Shown piece by piece: positions 43,813 through 56,371 of a stretch of DNA of 64,000 nucleotides. The notes under the pieces were generated by a model. That model was not told the DNA's origin and ran no database searches. It saw nothing but the letters and a program-made list of their open reading frames with translations. The DNA lies in assembly GCA_965240325.2 (NCBI GenBank), contig OZ251254.1, forward strand, positions 1-64,000, given 5' to 3'. The stretch comes from Rebecca billardiae RCC1528 (taxonomy: Eukaryota > Haptophyta). Positions within the stretch are counted from its first letter, which is position 1. Each line of letters begins with the position of its first letter. A program made the position numbers and the translations under genes.

Positions 43813-45069
43813 TCAGAAGCGCAGGTCGGCGCCGATGAGCACGTGGTCGCTCGGCTCGTGCGCGCTCGGGTACGGCGCGTCGGCCGCCTGCTGCGCGGTG
43901 GGCAGCTCGCGCACGCCGTCGACGGCCCAGCCGCGCGAGAGCCAGATGTAGTCGAGCGTCTCGCGGAACAGCGGGCCCTCGCCGACCCACGCGTTATTCG
44001 TAAAGTCCGGCTCCTTGCCGCCGTGCAGCGCGTACGCGGACGCGAGCGCGCCGCCGGGCAGCGCGTCCGGAGTCCACGCGGCGGCGCGGCCGGTGCCGCC
44101 GCCGAGCGGCGGGCGCTCCGGGTGCTCCGCGGGCGGCCCGGTGCCGGAGAGCAGCTGATACGACGGCGAGCCCGGCACGAAGTTGAAGTCGCCCATCAGC
44201 ACGTGCGCGGCCGCCTCCGCCTCGCCGCCCGCCGGCGCGTGCTTCACCGCCAGCCGCCCCACCCACTGCGCGCACAGCGCGGCGTGGATCATCATCACCT
44301 GCCGGCGCCGGCGCGCGCGCGGGGGCGGGGGAGCGGGGGGTTTGGTGGCGCGGTGCTGGGTGGCGGTCGTGGGCGCGCGCACGGCACCGGGCGCGCGCAA
44401 CGGCGCGACAGGCCGGACCTGCCGGTCCGCGACCGTGCGGAAGAGGCAGGGCATGTGGTAGCAGCCGACGACGAACGGCTGGGGCGCGGGCTGGGTCTTG
44501 GGCACGAGCACCGCCGCGATCGCCTGGTTGCTCCGGAACCGCGCCTCCGCCAGCGGGTCGCCCGTGATGCCGCCGCCGAACGCGCCGCGCTTACGGCCGC
44601 CGCCGCCGCCGCCGCCGAGACCGACGAGTGAGAAGAGCGCGCCGAGGCCGCGGCGGAGGACGGCGAGCGCGGCGCCGAGCGCGCCGCGGCCGCGCGCCCC
44701 GCCGCGCGCCTCCTCGCGCGGCCACGCGCGCGTGTCCGCCATCCGCGCGATCTTCACCTCCGAGACTTCATACTCTGCCGTCGGCCACGCGAGCGCTACC
44801 CCCATATACCCGTTAAAATGGCGGCCGTACAGGGCGGTGACGAGGTGGTAGCCCTCGGCGGCGAAGAAGGCGTGGAGCGAGCCCGCCCAGTCCATGCTCA
44901 CCTCCTGCAGCGCGATCACCGACTTGGCCGCCGTCTCCGCGCGCAGCTTGGCGAGCACGCGCGGCAGCCGCGCCGCCGCGTCCAGATCGGCCGGCGCGCA
45001 GCGCGTGAAGTGCGACGGGTCGGCGAGGTGCGAGGAGAGGACGTTGTACGTGGCGACGCGGACGCGCAT
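43813..45069 (-). CDS. endonuclease/exonuclease/phosphatase (EEP) family hydrolase
   Basis: Metal-dependent phosphodiesterase-fold protein, 378 aa. Exons in coding order: 45069-44419 and 44298-43813. The 120-nt intron keeps the frame open if retained and has a GTCCG donor. The full EEP motif set is visible: Asn9 in VATYNVLSSH, Glu56 in IALQEV, Asp254/Asn256 in LMGDFNF, Asp333 in LDYIWLS and Asp368-His369 in PSDHVLIGAD. A poly-Gly insertion lies around residue 150. The organisation resembles CCR4/nocturnin/angel and related nucleases, but the substrate cannot be assigned. Hydrophobic codons continue upstream of the ATG without another start. Divergent from the PAN-like gene by 222 bp. Confidence 0.86.
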   Translation of the reverse strand: MRVRVATYNVLSSHLADPSHFTRCAPADLDAAARLPRVLAKLRAETAAKSVIALQEVSMDWAGSLHAFFAAEGYHLVTALYGRHFNGYMGVALAWPTAEYEVSEVKIARMADTRAWPREEARGGARGRGALGAALAVLRRGLGALFSLVGLGGGGGGGRKRGAFGGGITGDPLAEARFRSNQAIAAVLVPKTQPAPQPFVVGCYHMPCLFRTVADRQVRPVAPLRAPGAVRAPTTATQHRATKPPAPPPPRARRRRQVMMIHAALCAQWVGRLAVKHAPAGGEAEAAAHVLMGDFNFVPGSPSYQLLSGTGPPAEHPERPPLGGGTGRAAAWTPDALPGGALASAYALHGGKEPDFTNNAWVGEGPLFRETLDYIWLSRGWAVDGVRELPTAQQAADAPYPSAHEPSDHVLIGADLRF

Positions 45070-45291
45070 GCCGGCCGGCGCCGTGGGGGCGAGGGCCGCG
45101 AGCGCGAGGAGGGCGAGGCGCGCGCGCGCCGTGGCGGTGCGAGGAGCAGCTGGCGGGCGCGCGTGACGAGCCGACCGGTGCGCAAGCAAGCACCCCAGTC
45201 CGGGCCCGGGCGGCGGCGGCGGTGGCGCCCGGACTTGGCGCTTTGGGCAGCGATCGCGGGCGGGAAGCTGGGCTGCGGCGCGCGGCCGGAA

Positions 45292-46134
45292 ATGCCCGAC
45301 GAGTGGCTGCAGCGCCCGCGGCGAAGAGACGCGCTCGTGCTCCTCGGCTGCGTGGGCTGCGCCGCCGTCGTCATCCTCGTCGCGCAGGGCGAGGCGCCGC
45401 AGCTCGAGTCCGTCCACACGCGCCTCACCGCGTCGCGCGCGCGCTACAGCCGCGCGCAGCCGCAGCCGGCCGCGCCGCGCAACGCGACGGGCGCGGCGGC
45501 GCACGCGGCGGTCGCGGCGCCCGTCGCGCCGGCGAGTGGGCCGGCGAGTGGGCCGTCGAGCACCGCAGCAGCGGCCGGCGCCCGCGCCCAGCCGGCGGCC
45601 GGCGCCAGCGCGGCCGGCGCGGCCGGCGGCGCGGCCGGCGGCGCGGCTGCGGCAGGCGGCGGCGCGGCCGGCGGCGGCCTGCAGTGCCACCACTACGACC
45701 ACGCGGGCTTCGACGGGACGTCGTTCACGTGGGGCATGTCCTTCAAGACGGCCGACGCCGCCGAGTGCTGCGACGCCTGCCGCGCGCACAACCGCGCGTG
45801 CGGCAGCATGGCCGCCCGCGGCACACATTACTGGACCGCGTCGGTGACCGGTCAGCGCGCCGCGTGCGGCAAGCACGGCGTCGGGTGCAACGTGTTCGCG
45901 TACTGCCCGCACGCGCTGTGCTGGGCGAACGACATCCACAACCACACCCTCGGCGAGTGCTGGCTCAAGCACCAGCCGGACCCCGCGCGCCCGCGCTCGC
46001 CCGCCATCGGCGCCTATCCGGAGCCCTACCGGAAAAAGCATCGCACGGCGCCGGCGCTCGTGCAGTGGGCGAGCGGCGCGCTGCTGCGTCCGGGCGAGCG
46101 GCTCGTGCCGGACGGGCCGTACTGGCGGTACTGA
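45292..46134 (+). CDS. type II membrane protein with Cys-rich PAN/apple-like domain
   Basis: Intronless, 280 aa. A basic N-terminus (QRPRRRD) precedes one hydrophobic helix at about residues 15-33 (ALVLLGCVGCAAVVILV), so the rest should face the lumen or outside. A Pro/Ala/Gly stalk of about 90 residues follows. The C-terminal domain has eight or more Cys residues in a PAN/apple-like order: LQCHHYDHAGFDG, AAECCDACRAHNRACG, GCNVFAYCP, ALCWANDIHNHTLGECWLKH. Comparable domains are common in algal secreted proteins and bind carbohydrate or protein. There is no catalytic signature. Family assignment rests on cysteine spacing only. Confidence 0.75.
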   Translation: MPDEWLQRPRRRDALVLLGCVGCAAVVILVAQGEAPQLESVHTRLTASRARYSRAQPQPAAPRNATGAAAHAAVAAPVAPASGPASGPSSTAAAAGARAQPAAGASAAGAAGGAAGGAAAAGGGAAGGGLQCHHYDHAGFDGTSFTWGMSFKTADAAECCDACRAHNRACGSMAARGTHYWTASVTGQRAACGKHGVGCNVFAYCPHALCWANDIHNHTLGECWLKHQPDPARPRSPAIGAYPEPYRKKHRTAPALVQWASGALLRPGERLVPDGPYWRY

Positions 46135-47115
46135 GCGCGCGGGGCGGCGCGCCCGACGCGCAGCTGGAGGGCGGCGCCCCCACCGACAACGGGGGCGAGA
46201 TCGGGCGAGATCGGGCGAGATCGGGCGAGATCGGGCGAGATCGGGCGAGATCGGGCGAGATCGGGCGAGCTCGTTGGGTGGAGTCGAATGGGGCGGCCTT
46301 CGAGCTGTGCAGCACTTCCGCTTCCGCTCGCCGTCCGAGCACCGGACCATCACCGGGCTGCTGCGGTGCCCGTTTGCTCGCGGGCACTATAACTACGCCG
46401 CCGCGCGCGGCGCCGCTCCGGGACCGGCGCCACGGCGAGCGCCGTCGGTGGCACGGACCACGGTCCGCCTGGCGCCTCTGGCACTCTCAGTCGTCTCAGT
46501 CTCAGACTCAGTCTCGGGACTCTCGGCCGCCGGGAGCCTACTGGCAAGGGAGCCCCTTGCTACTGGAGTACGACTGCTGCCTAGTCATACGGCACTGCCG
46601 ATGGGCGATGGCGACTCGCGCGGGCCCGTGACGAGCCTGAGTCGACGAGCCGCCGGCTGCGCGCCGACCGGTACCGTCCCGACTCCGTCTGGCCGTGGGC
46701 CGCGCGCAGCAGACCGCCGCGGTCGGCGGCCAGAACGCCGCGGCACCGATGCGCGCAGCTAATCTGAGTCAGGCCGAGCGACTTATCGGACCGCGACGGT
46801 CCGTGCCGCCGGGCGGGCCACGGCCGCTGGATCGCTGACCACACTGGGCCTGGCGCTGCCCCGGTGGCCGGTACAGACTTAGACTACAGACCGCGCCGTA
46901 CCGTGTCTGACGAGGCCGTGCTGACGGTCCGGCGCGCGGTCGGGGCTCGGTCGTGTGGCGGCCTGTGCGCAACGGCCCGCCCACGGGCGGAGGACGCTGC
47001 GCGCGCGTGTCCGAGCGGCTGCATGCAGCATGGCCGCCAGGCCGAGGCGGCGGCGCGCGCAGTCAGACGAATCACATTTATTCGGGGCGCGTCACGGGCG
47101 GCGGCGGCGGGGCGC
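46135..47115. other. convergent intergenic region
   Basis: Begins with the 10-bp minisatellite and continues as GC-rich non-coding DNA. A minus-strand AATAAA (TTTATT at 47077-47082) serves the TLC gene, 34 bp after its stop. No further gene seen. Confidence 0.6.
46196..46270. repeat. 10-bp minisatellite (GAGATCGGGC)n
   Basis: Seven perfect tandem copies of GAGATCGGGC starting about 60 bp after the stop codon of the PAN-like gene, so probably within its 3' UTR. Confidence 0.95.
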
Positions 47116-47979
47116 TCACGGCTTCTTGCGCCCGCCGCCGCCCGGCGACGCGCCGTTCGTCGCGCCGCCGCCGTTCCGCGCGCCGCCCGCCGGCTGCTTG
47201 CGCCCACTCGCCGCCGCCGCGCCGCCGAGACCGGCGTCGCGCGCGAGTTTCTTGAGCAGCGCGGCCGTCCAAAATGCATTTAGAATTAAAGGCAGCACGG
47301 ACATCCAGCCCATCATCTGCGCGGTGCGCGTGGGGCCGCACGCCTCGGCGCCGAGCGGCGGGTGCAGCGCCCACGTGCGCAGCAGGAACGGGATCGGCGC
47401 CGTCCGGACCGCGAGGAACGACGCGCCGAAGAGTCCGGTGCTCAGCCCGAACGCCGGACTCTCCTTGCCGCCGAGCGCGCCGATCAGTGTGCGCGCCGAG
47501 AGAAAGATGGACGAGAGCTCGGTGGAGAGGCAGTAGGCGATCCACGGCTGCGCGAAGGTGACGTCGACCGAGCTCGTCCAGCACGCGATCGAGAGCACGT
47601 GGTGCGCCACCATCAGCCACGAGAACGGCTGCCAGTGCCCGCTCATCGCCAGGTCGTAAAAGAAAAATCCGGCAGACATGGCGGCGGGCGTGTCGAAGCC
47701 GGGGACGCGGGCGTGCCAGAGCGCGGCGCCCGAGAGGAGCGCGCGCCACGGCACGATTGGCAACGATGCCGCCGTCACGAGCACGTTGTGCACGAGGCAC
47801 ACGCACGCGTGTGACGCCTCGGGCACGCGCGCCGCCGAGCCGCCGCCGCCGCCGCCGCCGCCGCTGCCGCCGCCGCCGCGCGGCTTGGTGCCGAGGAGGT
47901 GCGTGAGCAGCGCGCGCGCGAGCGCGTGCAGCGCAAAGCTGCTGCACGCGCCGGCGATCACGAGGCGCGCGGGCCACAT
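47116..47979 (-). CDS. TLC-domain multipass membrane protein (TRAM/LAG1/CLN8 superfamily)
   Basis: 287 aa from ATG 47979 (MWPARLVIAG); an upstream in-frame ATG at 48129 would add 50 basic, unconserved-looking residues. TLC proteins include ceramide synthases and TMEM56-type lipid-related ER proteins. Several hydrophobic spans are visible: LVIAGACSSFALHALARALL, ACVCLVHNVLVTAASLPIV, SWLMVAHHVLSIACW, STGLFGASFLAV and GWMSVLPLILNAFW. The hallmark FFFYDLAMSGHW and the His-His in MVAHHVLSIACW match the TLC core. A poly-Gly loop follows the first span. A basic, Gly-rich cytosolic tail ends in GGGRKKP. The Lag1p motif of true ceramide synthases is not evident, so a TMEM56-like role is more likely. 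Confidence 0.8.
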   Translation of the reverse strand: MWPARLVIAGACSSFALHALARALLTHLLGTKPRGGGGSGGGGGGGGSAARVPEASHACVCLVHNVLVTAASLPIVPWRALLSGAALWHARVPGFDTPAAMSAGFFFYDLAMSGHWQPFSWLMVAHHVLSIACWTSSVDVTFAQPWIAYCLSTELSSIFLSARTLIGALGGKESPAFGLSTGLFGASFLAVRTAPIPFLLRTWALHPPLGAEACGPTRTAQMMGWMSVLPLILNAFWTAALLKKLARDAGLGGAAAASGRKQPAGGARNGGGATNGASPGGGGRKKP

Positions 47980-48129
47980 GCCCCGCCGGCCGACGGCTCG
48001 CTCGCCCGCGGCGGCGCGGGAGCGCTTGAAGCTTTTCGCGCGGGTGGCTCCGCTGCGAGATGCGCGCGGTCTCAATTTGTGCTTTGCACCCGCGCGGTGG
48101 GTGATGCGGCAGCCATTGTTGATCAGCAT

Positions 48130-48451
48130 CCCTTATTCGTCGTCCATCACTGTTTTTAGTTTTTTCAGTCCGCCTGGCTTATTTCCGTCCTGGCTTTCCG
48201 TGGCGGCCCCGCTGAGCCATCGGATTCCGATTCCAGCAGGATTCGTCGTGTCGTGGTCCGAACGGCTGCGTAGCAGCGCGAGGACGGCCAATCGAAGGGC
48301 GCGCAGGAGGGCCCGTGCCAGGCGCCCCCACGCGCGGCAGCTCGTCCCGTCCAAGCCGCGGCCCGCCGGCCGACCGGCGGGCCGGGCAGTGCGGCGCGCG
48401 TCGGGCAGTGGGCGCCGCGGCGCATCCCGCCATGCAGGCCCGAAGGTGCGC
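48130..48451. other. intergenic region between two minus-strand genes
   Basis: About 320 bp holding the 5' flank of the TLC gene and the 3' flank of Rab2. No ORF or repeat recognised. Confidence 0.55.
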
Positions 48452-50124
<1,673 letters not shown>

Positions 50125-50152
50125 TCAAACTCGCAAGAGGCTGGCTCCGTGG

Positions 50153-50386
50153 ATGGCGGCGTCGGACGAGCAGCTCGTGCACGAGGCGGAGAAGCAGCTC
50201 AAGGCGCGGCTGGCCGCGGCGGCGGAGGGTGCCGAGCCGGACAAGCCCGCGAAGAAGCACCCGCCGCGGCCCAAGCCCAAGCGGCCGGCAGCCGCCGAGC
50301 CGCCGCTCTCCGGACTCGAGAAGGCCACGAAGGCGCGGCGCGCCAAGGCGGCCGCGCGCGCGCGCAACCTGCGGCTGCTCAAGTGA
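50153..50386 (+). CDS. 77-residue basic ORF directly upstream of UXT
   Basis: Not recognised. It starts MAASDEQLVHEAEKQLKARL and continues with Lys/Pro/Ala-rich KKHPPRPKPKRP and an amphipathic, basic end (ATKARRAKAAARARNLRLLK). The ATG sits in a good context (CCGTGGATGGCGG). Its stop is only 10 nt before the ATG of UXT on the same strand. It may be a separate small protein translated from the same mRNA, a regulatory upstream ORF, or chance coding in GC-rich sequence. The organised composition favours a real peptide. Confidence 0.5.
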   Translation: MAASDEQLVHEAEKQLKARLAAAAEGAEPDKPAKKHPPRPKPKRPAAAEPPLSGLEKATKARRAKAAARARNLRLLK

Positions 50387-50396
50387 GCGAGTGGGC

Positions 50397-50963
50397 ATGG
50401 CGCCGGCGCGCCAGCACCCGCCGCCGGCGGACGCGTCGCCTGAGCCCTCGCTCACGCCCGCCGAGCGCCGCGCCGCCATCGCCCGCTACGAGGCCTTCAT
50501 CGCGCAGCGGCTGCAGCCCGACTTGCGGCGCGCGCTCGACGCCGCCGACGCCGCCGAGGCGCGCGCGGCGGAGTACGCGGCGCTGCGCGCGCAGCTCGCG
50601 CGGCTGGAGGAGGACGAGGCGCGCGCGGCAGCGCACCACCAAGCCCCCGCCGAGCTCAAGCTCATGACGAACCTCGGCCGCGACTTCTTTGCGCGCGCGC
50701 GCGTGCCGCGCGCCGCACTGCTCTGTGTCGACATTGGGCTCGGCTTTCACGCCGAGCTCACGCGCGCGGAGGCGGCGGCGTGCGCGGAGCGGCACGAGGC
50801 GGCGCTGGGGCAGCGGGCGCGCGAGCTCGCCGAGCGCGCCGCCGCCATCCGCGCGCACATCTCCGTCGTCGTCGAGGCCCTCGCCGAGCTCGCGAGCGCG
50901 GCCGAAGCCGACGCCGCACGCGAGGCGGCTGCGGGCTCGGCCGGGCCGCCGCTGTCCGGTTAG
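50397..50963 (+). CDS. UXT: UXT-like prefoldin alpha subunit
   Basis: Intronless, 188 aa. UXT is a prefoldin-family coiled-coil protein of the URI/R2TP-associated prefoldin-like complex and a transcription cofactor. The two long helices flanking a beta-hairpin are visible. The N-terminal helix includes RYEAFIAQRLQPDLRRALDA. The conserved hairpin is ELKLMTNLGRDFFARARVP then LLCVDIGLGFHAELTRAEA. The C-terminal helix has IRAHISVVVEALAELASA. These align with human UXT in order and spacing (RYETFI, DLGCNFF, VALGYGFFLELTLAEA, IKAHIHMLLEGL), from memory of the family. An N-terminal Pro-rich extension and Ala-rich tail are additions. ATG 50397 is the first in frame after the upstream ORF's stop. Confidence 0.9.
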   Translation: MAPARQHPPPADASPEPSLTPAERRAAIARYEAFIAQRLQPDLRRALDAADAAEARAAEYAALRAQLARLEEDEARAAAHHQAPAELKLMTNLGRDFFARARVPRAALLCVDIGLGFHAELTRAEAAACAERHEAALGQRARELAERAAAIRAHISVVVEALAELASAAEADAAREAAAGSAGPPLSG

Positions 50964-53488
50964 GGCCCCGGACTGCCCAGGCAAGCGCTCCCGTTGATCA
51001 TCCCGTTGCGCAGACCAGTCGTGTGAGACGATCGCGGGCGGCGGGCCCGCGGGCCCCCGGCTTGGCAGGTAGTCGTCGGCCATGTGCGGCGGCGCGCACG
51101 CGGTCTGGCGGCAGCCGCGGACCCGGTCGGATCGACCGCCCGCGGAGCGGCCGAGACGCGCCGCGCGCTAGTGTCTGTAGTAGCATGAGTCATCATGGGC
51201 CCGCTCATGGCGGACCGGCCGGGCCCGCGCAGGTAGTCATTTGAGCAGCGACCGCGGAGATGATCAGGGTGCGCGGTGTTGTTGAATCGCGGGCCGTCAG
51301 CACGAGATGACAAAACTGGCTGGCTAGCTCACAGGCTGGCGGACGCAACTCTCCTGTGGGCTGTGTCCTCGGTTCGCGCTTAGTCGCGTGCGCCGTGTTG
51401 ATGTATAGTAGTGCGGCTTCGGAAATTCTAGCTGCTAGTAACTACGACGCGGACTACTGCTACGATTCTCACCGGCCCCGCGCCAAGGGCCGTCGCAAAT
51501 CCGCACCCGCCGTGCTATAGTATTACTAAATACCACGACCCCTTATTAGTTATTGCGCTCGCAACGCACTGATGCAGCCCGAGCTCTATTTAATCTGGCA
51601 GCAGGTGTTCCATACACATACAGTAATTACGGAAAGCAGGCCATCATCATACTTTACGTTAGGACCCCGCAGGCTTCATATGAGTCACTTCACTCCGCGC
51701 ACTCCTCCCGAAAACCATAACTGCGTCTACCGCTTCGCGGCAATTAGGGCCCTGGCTTATCATCGGTTCAGCAGGTTACCGCGAATGACGATGACGCCGA
51801 GCGGTTGCTACTGTTGAGCGTAGTCATTACGCGGTGTCGCGGTCGGCGCCGCAGGCGGCGCGCGCAGAAAAAAACTGTGCCCTGGCGGGCGGGGGGGTCG
51901 GCGGGCCGTGCCAGTGCTGTCGCAATGTATCCTCTGCGGGTTCGCGTCTTTCCACATTCGCTCGTGGCCGTGGGTGACGGACAGACGAGGGCGAGGACCA
52001 GTGACACCTGAAGTAGTTATCTCCCACGTGTACATGTCTGTACTCTGTGCGCATCAGCGAGACCCACATCCACGAGGGAATGTGCAGCACGCGGGGCGGG
52101 GCGGGTAGCCCGTTGCTCCGCGCGAGCGCGGGTACGCGCTGTATGTGCCGCATCTCGACCGCGATGGCGTAATCGAGCGCCTCGCCGCCGACGAAGCCGC
52201 CAGAGTAGATCATGTGCATGTCCTCCTGCCGCCAGCCGAGAGCGGTCGTCGCGAGGATGCTTGCCGATGTCCTCTTCGGGCATGATGGGCTCGGCGCAGG
52301 TCGCGTTGACGTCGTACACGGCCGCCACGCTGAGCACGAGCGCGTTGACGTTCACGCGGTCATCGCTGTTCGCATCTTCGACAGGTCTGGCGCCCGCGTG
52401 TTCGGCGGCACGAGGAGCTGTTGGTTGTGCGCGCGCGCGCGCACAGCGACAGCGTGTGCCACGCGCGATCGAGAGTGGGCAAGAGCTGCTCACGCGGGCA
52501 CACGAATCGCAGCGCATCCGTCACCGGCGTGACGACTTCCGCCTCGTCCTGCAGCGCCTGCGCCACCGACGAGGATGCGTCGATGTTGCATGCTCGACGT
52601 TTCATCTCTCTGCGGATGGCATCACGGGCTTGTCCGTGTCGCGCTGCGGCGTGGGTCGCCAACTCGTTATGACGCGGTTGCTGCCACGGCGACAGACCCG
52701 GGAGGTGCGTCCGCTGCGCGTCGTACGCCGTTGGCGCTGCGCTTCCGTCGCATTGGTCACCGTCGACGCCATGCACGGCGGACGCGGGCGTCGGCTCACA
52801 GGCTGAGGGACCGCGAGCGACAGTCCGGTGCGCGGATTCCGGCGATCGAGTTCAGAAGGCCGCGCCAAATCTTGCGTCGCGTGCGATGGCGCTTCCCGCC
52901 CGCGAGACGCCTCGTGATGAGGGCTTTCTCGCACCGAGCCCGACGCGCGACGGTGGATCGCGCGAGGCGGTCATCGTGCGCAGCGCATGATGCTATGGCC
53001 GGTGCGAGCTTTCGACGTGCACGTCGGGCGAGGATCGCCTCAGGTCTCACGATCGTGTCGACGCGCCGAGCGTACCGCTCCAAACGCGTCGATTTAGCCC
53101 CCGTTCGACCTGCACGCGAGACGACGAGGGCAGCAATCGCGAATCGGGCGAAAACACCGTTCGGGAATCCCCGCGCGATGTCCGCGCCGGCGTTGGATTT
53201 GGCGCGCGCGGCCCACGCGCTCCGCGCCACCCGTCTGTTGTTTTCGGCCGAGCGTCCCCAGTGGGAGCTGCGAGGGCGCCCGGTAGTGAGCGAAGCGATT
53301 TTCTTTTCTCTGCGAGGCGATTTTATTTTTTATTTTCCTTTTTCTTATCTTTTTCCCGGGCACTACAAGGGGCGGACCTACGGCCCGCCATTAAGGCGAT
53401 CGAGAAAGTTCTCATCAACAGAAGTTGGCGGGCGCGGGTTATTTGCGGCGTTCACGCTGCGTAGTGCGCGTGCCGCCCACGTACGACG
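50964..53488. other. repeat-rich, gene-poor interval
   Basis: No intact gene recognised. 51000-51300 has short near-repeats around CAGGTAGTC. 51380-51800 is lower-GC. 52800-53400 has open frames of protein-like but unrecognised composition on both strands. A pyrimidine-rich stretch (TTTTCTTTTCTCTG and following) lies at 53300-53356. The best coding-like segment is listed separately at 51990-52262. Confidence 0.5.
51990..52262 (-). pseudogene. possible gene fragment, unknown
   Basis: A minus-strand frame of about 85 codons has balanced, non-repetitive composition unlike the surrounding shadows: ALGWRQEDMHMIYSGGFVGG, EALDYAIAVEMRHIQRVPAL, VLHIPSWMWVSLMRTEYRHV. It has no clear start, and the continuation upstream shifts frame. 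I do not recognise the family. It could be an exon of a gene I cannot assemble or a decayed insert. Confidence 0.3.
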
Positions 53489-55493
53489 ATGCTGATGTCC
53501 GCCCGACCGCCCTCGTCGTCGTTTACCGCCTTCCTGCTGGCGATGGCCGCTTGCCTCGCGGTCCCGGCCGCGTGCTTCGAGTTCGTCATAGGCGGCGAAG
53601 ACGGCCCCGCGTGCGCCATCCTCGACACCAGCGAGACCAAGTGCTGGGGCAGCGGCAGCCGCGGACGGCACGGCCACGGGGACGAAGTGGCCCGCGGCGA
53701 GGTGCCCGGCCAGATGGGCAACAACCTGACGGCGATCGACCTGGGCTCGGGGCGCACGGTGCGGCGGATCTACTCGACGATGGAAAGCGGCGCCTGCGCG
53801 CTGCTCGACAACGACGACTTCAAGTGCTGGGGCTATGGGAGAGACGGCCGCCTCGGGACCGGCGACGAGGTCGACAGAGGCGACGTGAATGGCACGATGG
53901 GCGACAAGCTGCCGGCCATCGAGCTGCCGTCCGGCACGGCGATCGTGAAGGCGGCCGTCGGCGAAGACGTCAGGTGCCTCCTCCTCGACGACACCACCAC
54001 CAGGTGCTTCGGCAACGGGCAGCGGCTCGGCCTCGGCCTGAGCTCCACAAGCACGCAGAGCGTCGGCGACGGCCCTGGTGAGATGGGCGACAACCTGACG
54101 GCCATCGACTTTGGGGCGGGGCGATACGCAGTGGACATCTTCGCCGGCACGGACGGGCTCTGCGCCATCCTCGACAACGATGACCTCAAGTGCTGGGGCG
54201 ACAACCCGACCGGCTTGCTCGGCTACGACGACACACACGACAGAGGGAAGGGCTTTGAGTCGGCATGCCCCGACTGCCATCTCATGGGCGACAAGCTCCC
54301 GGCCGTCAACCTCGGGACCGGCCGGACGGCGAAGACGGTGGTGCTCTCCCAGGTGCACGCCTGCGCGATCCTCGACAACGACGCGCTCAAGTGCTGGGGC
54401 GGCAACGGCCAAGGCGAGCTCGGGTACGAGGATGAGCTCAATCGCGGCGACGGGAAGGACGACGTGCTGCCCAACCTGATGGGCGACAAGCTGCCCGAGG
54501 TCAACCTAGGCACTGGCAGGACGGCCGTCGCAATGAGCCTCGGGGCGCCTGCCTCTGGCACGACGTGCGTGCTGCGCGACGACGGCTCCTACGTGTGCTG
54601 GGGAGACAATCAAGGCAGCATGCTCATGAGTGGTGACAAAGTGGACCACGGCAGGAACCAGGGGGAGATGGGCGACGGCCTTAAGCCCATCTACCTGGGC
54701 AGGCACCCGTCCGACCCGGAGAACCGCAACCGGACGGTCTGCAAGTTCGCGCTGAGCGAGGAGGCGAACTGCGTGCTCCTCGACGACTGCACCTTCGCGT
54801 GCGTCGGCAGCTGGCAGCACGCCGCCCAGGGTGACGGCCAGGACCGCGGCGCAGCGCCAGACGAGGTCGGCGACGGGCTGCTGCCCATCGACCTGGGCGA
54901 CGGCGCCCTCAGCAAGTGCCAGTCGGGTACGGAGACGTGCTTCCTGGAGGCCGCGTCGCCACCACCGAGCCCGCCGGCCCCGCCGCCGAGCCCGCCGCCA
55001 CCGCAGCCGCCGCCGCCGCCGCCGAGCCCGCCGCCGAGCCCGCCTCCAACGCCGCCGCCGCAGCCGCCGCCGAGCCCGCCGCCGAGCCCGCCCCCATCGC
55101 CGCCTCCGCCGCCGCCACCGTCGCCGCCGCCGCCATATGTCTGCGGGTCGATGTGCTTCTTCACGGTGCGCGCCGCCGCCGCGCGCCGCCGCGCGCCCTC
55201 GACCTCGTGCCTGCCACCTGCGCCATGGTCTCTGCAACGAGTGGCACTGGCTATCTGCGCTGCTGCTGCTCCGCGAGCTGCGCGCGCGCCGTGCCTGCGC
55301 TCCGGCTGCTCGCGATGAAGCACCGCGCCATCAAATATTCCGAGCACGACCGTCATCAGCAGCGCGCCTGCACCGCGGCGGCGTGCGCCGTCATGACGCA
55401 CGATTGTGCTGCCTACACACCCCGCGGCGTGTGCGCCCGCAGGTGCTCGCCTCCCTCTACAGGGCGGGGTGCGGCATTCTTGGCCTGTGCTGA
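53489..55493 (+). CDS. secreted RCC1-like repeat protein with Pro-Pro-Ser tail (paralogue B)
   Basis: 575 aa; exons 53489-55165 and 55443-55493, phase 0. Close paralogue of the minus-strand gene at 39678-41859, in the opposite orientation about 12 kb away. It has a signal peptide (FLLAMAACLAVPAACF) and the same run of RCC1-type blades with CAILDxDxxKCWG cores. Shared long phrases include LGRHPSDPENRNRTVCKF and CTFACVG. The Pro/Ser tail is shorter (about 80 residues), so length difference between the two lies mainly there. The tail ends CGSMCFFT and splices to VLASLYRAGCGILGLC, mirroring paralogue A. Blade cores are better conserved than the loops. Extracellular or cell-wall location is inferred from the leader and HRGP-like tail. 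Confidence 0.86.
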
Positions 55494-56297
55494 CGATGAC
55501 CAACTTACTCCTTAGCGGACAGCACGTCGCAGGTCGTCCTATACTGCTCGTCATCCACACTCCGGCGCCCAGCGCGGCGGCGCGAGGCGGCATGCCGCTC
55601 GCCCATCTCACCGGCGGAGTGCTGAGCCTCGGGCTCCCGGGCGCCGGCCAGGCCCGACGACCCACGCCGACACCGCACGCCCTCGCGCACCGCGCGCGCG
55701 GCTGGCGGCTGCCGGCGCCGCGCCCGGCGCCCGCCCGGCGCGCGCGTCATCCATAATATATATATATACTTATTATAATAATAATAATATAATAATAATA
55801 TATCCTCATCGCGTCATCGTCATCAGCATTGATTGCGGTTATTGGCGCTGCGGCGCGCGGCGCGCTTATCGCGCCCGCGCTGCTGGTTTAGAGAGTGCTG
55901 AGTGGTCCCGGGTCACACTCACTCACTCACAATGGGGCCGGCAATAAGGTTTAAGACGAGTTTATTTATATATATAGTTATATTATTTGGCGCGGTGGGG
56001 TTAGTTTTGGGGTGCCAATCGGGGCGGAGCACTGGGGTGGCCGCTCGAACTTGGGAGAGCATGCTGGCCGCTCCAGCGGCTCGCCATGTCCCACGAGCAG
56101 GCGACGCTGGGCCGTCAATCAAACGCGGCTGTCTCGGCCCGCGTCTACTCCGGGTGCTGGCGCGCATCGCAAGCAAGTGCTTCGACGCGTCGCTTCCGCC
56201 TTGGCATCAGGAGTGCTTGCGGGGGGATCCCCACGGGCCTGGGCAGCACGAGAAGGCGGCTCGCTTCGTGTGCGTCATCGTCTCTTATATATATATA

Positions 56298-56371
<74 letters not shown>

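Noticed and set aside
44299-44418. Continuous reading through the EEP intron
   Set aside because: The frame stays open, but the 40 extra residues are Pro/Arg-rich between conserved EEP segments and are bounded by GT and AG.
47980-48129. Upstream ATG extending the TLC protein by 50 residues
   Set aside because: The extension is basic and Ser-rich without TLC features; the downstream Met directly precedes the first hydrophobic span. Not excluded.
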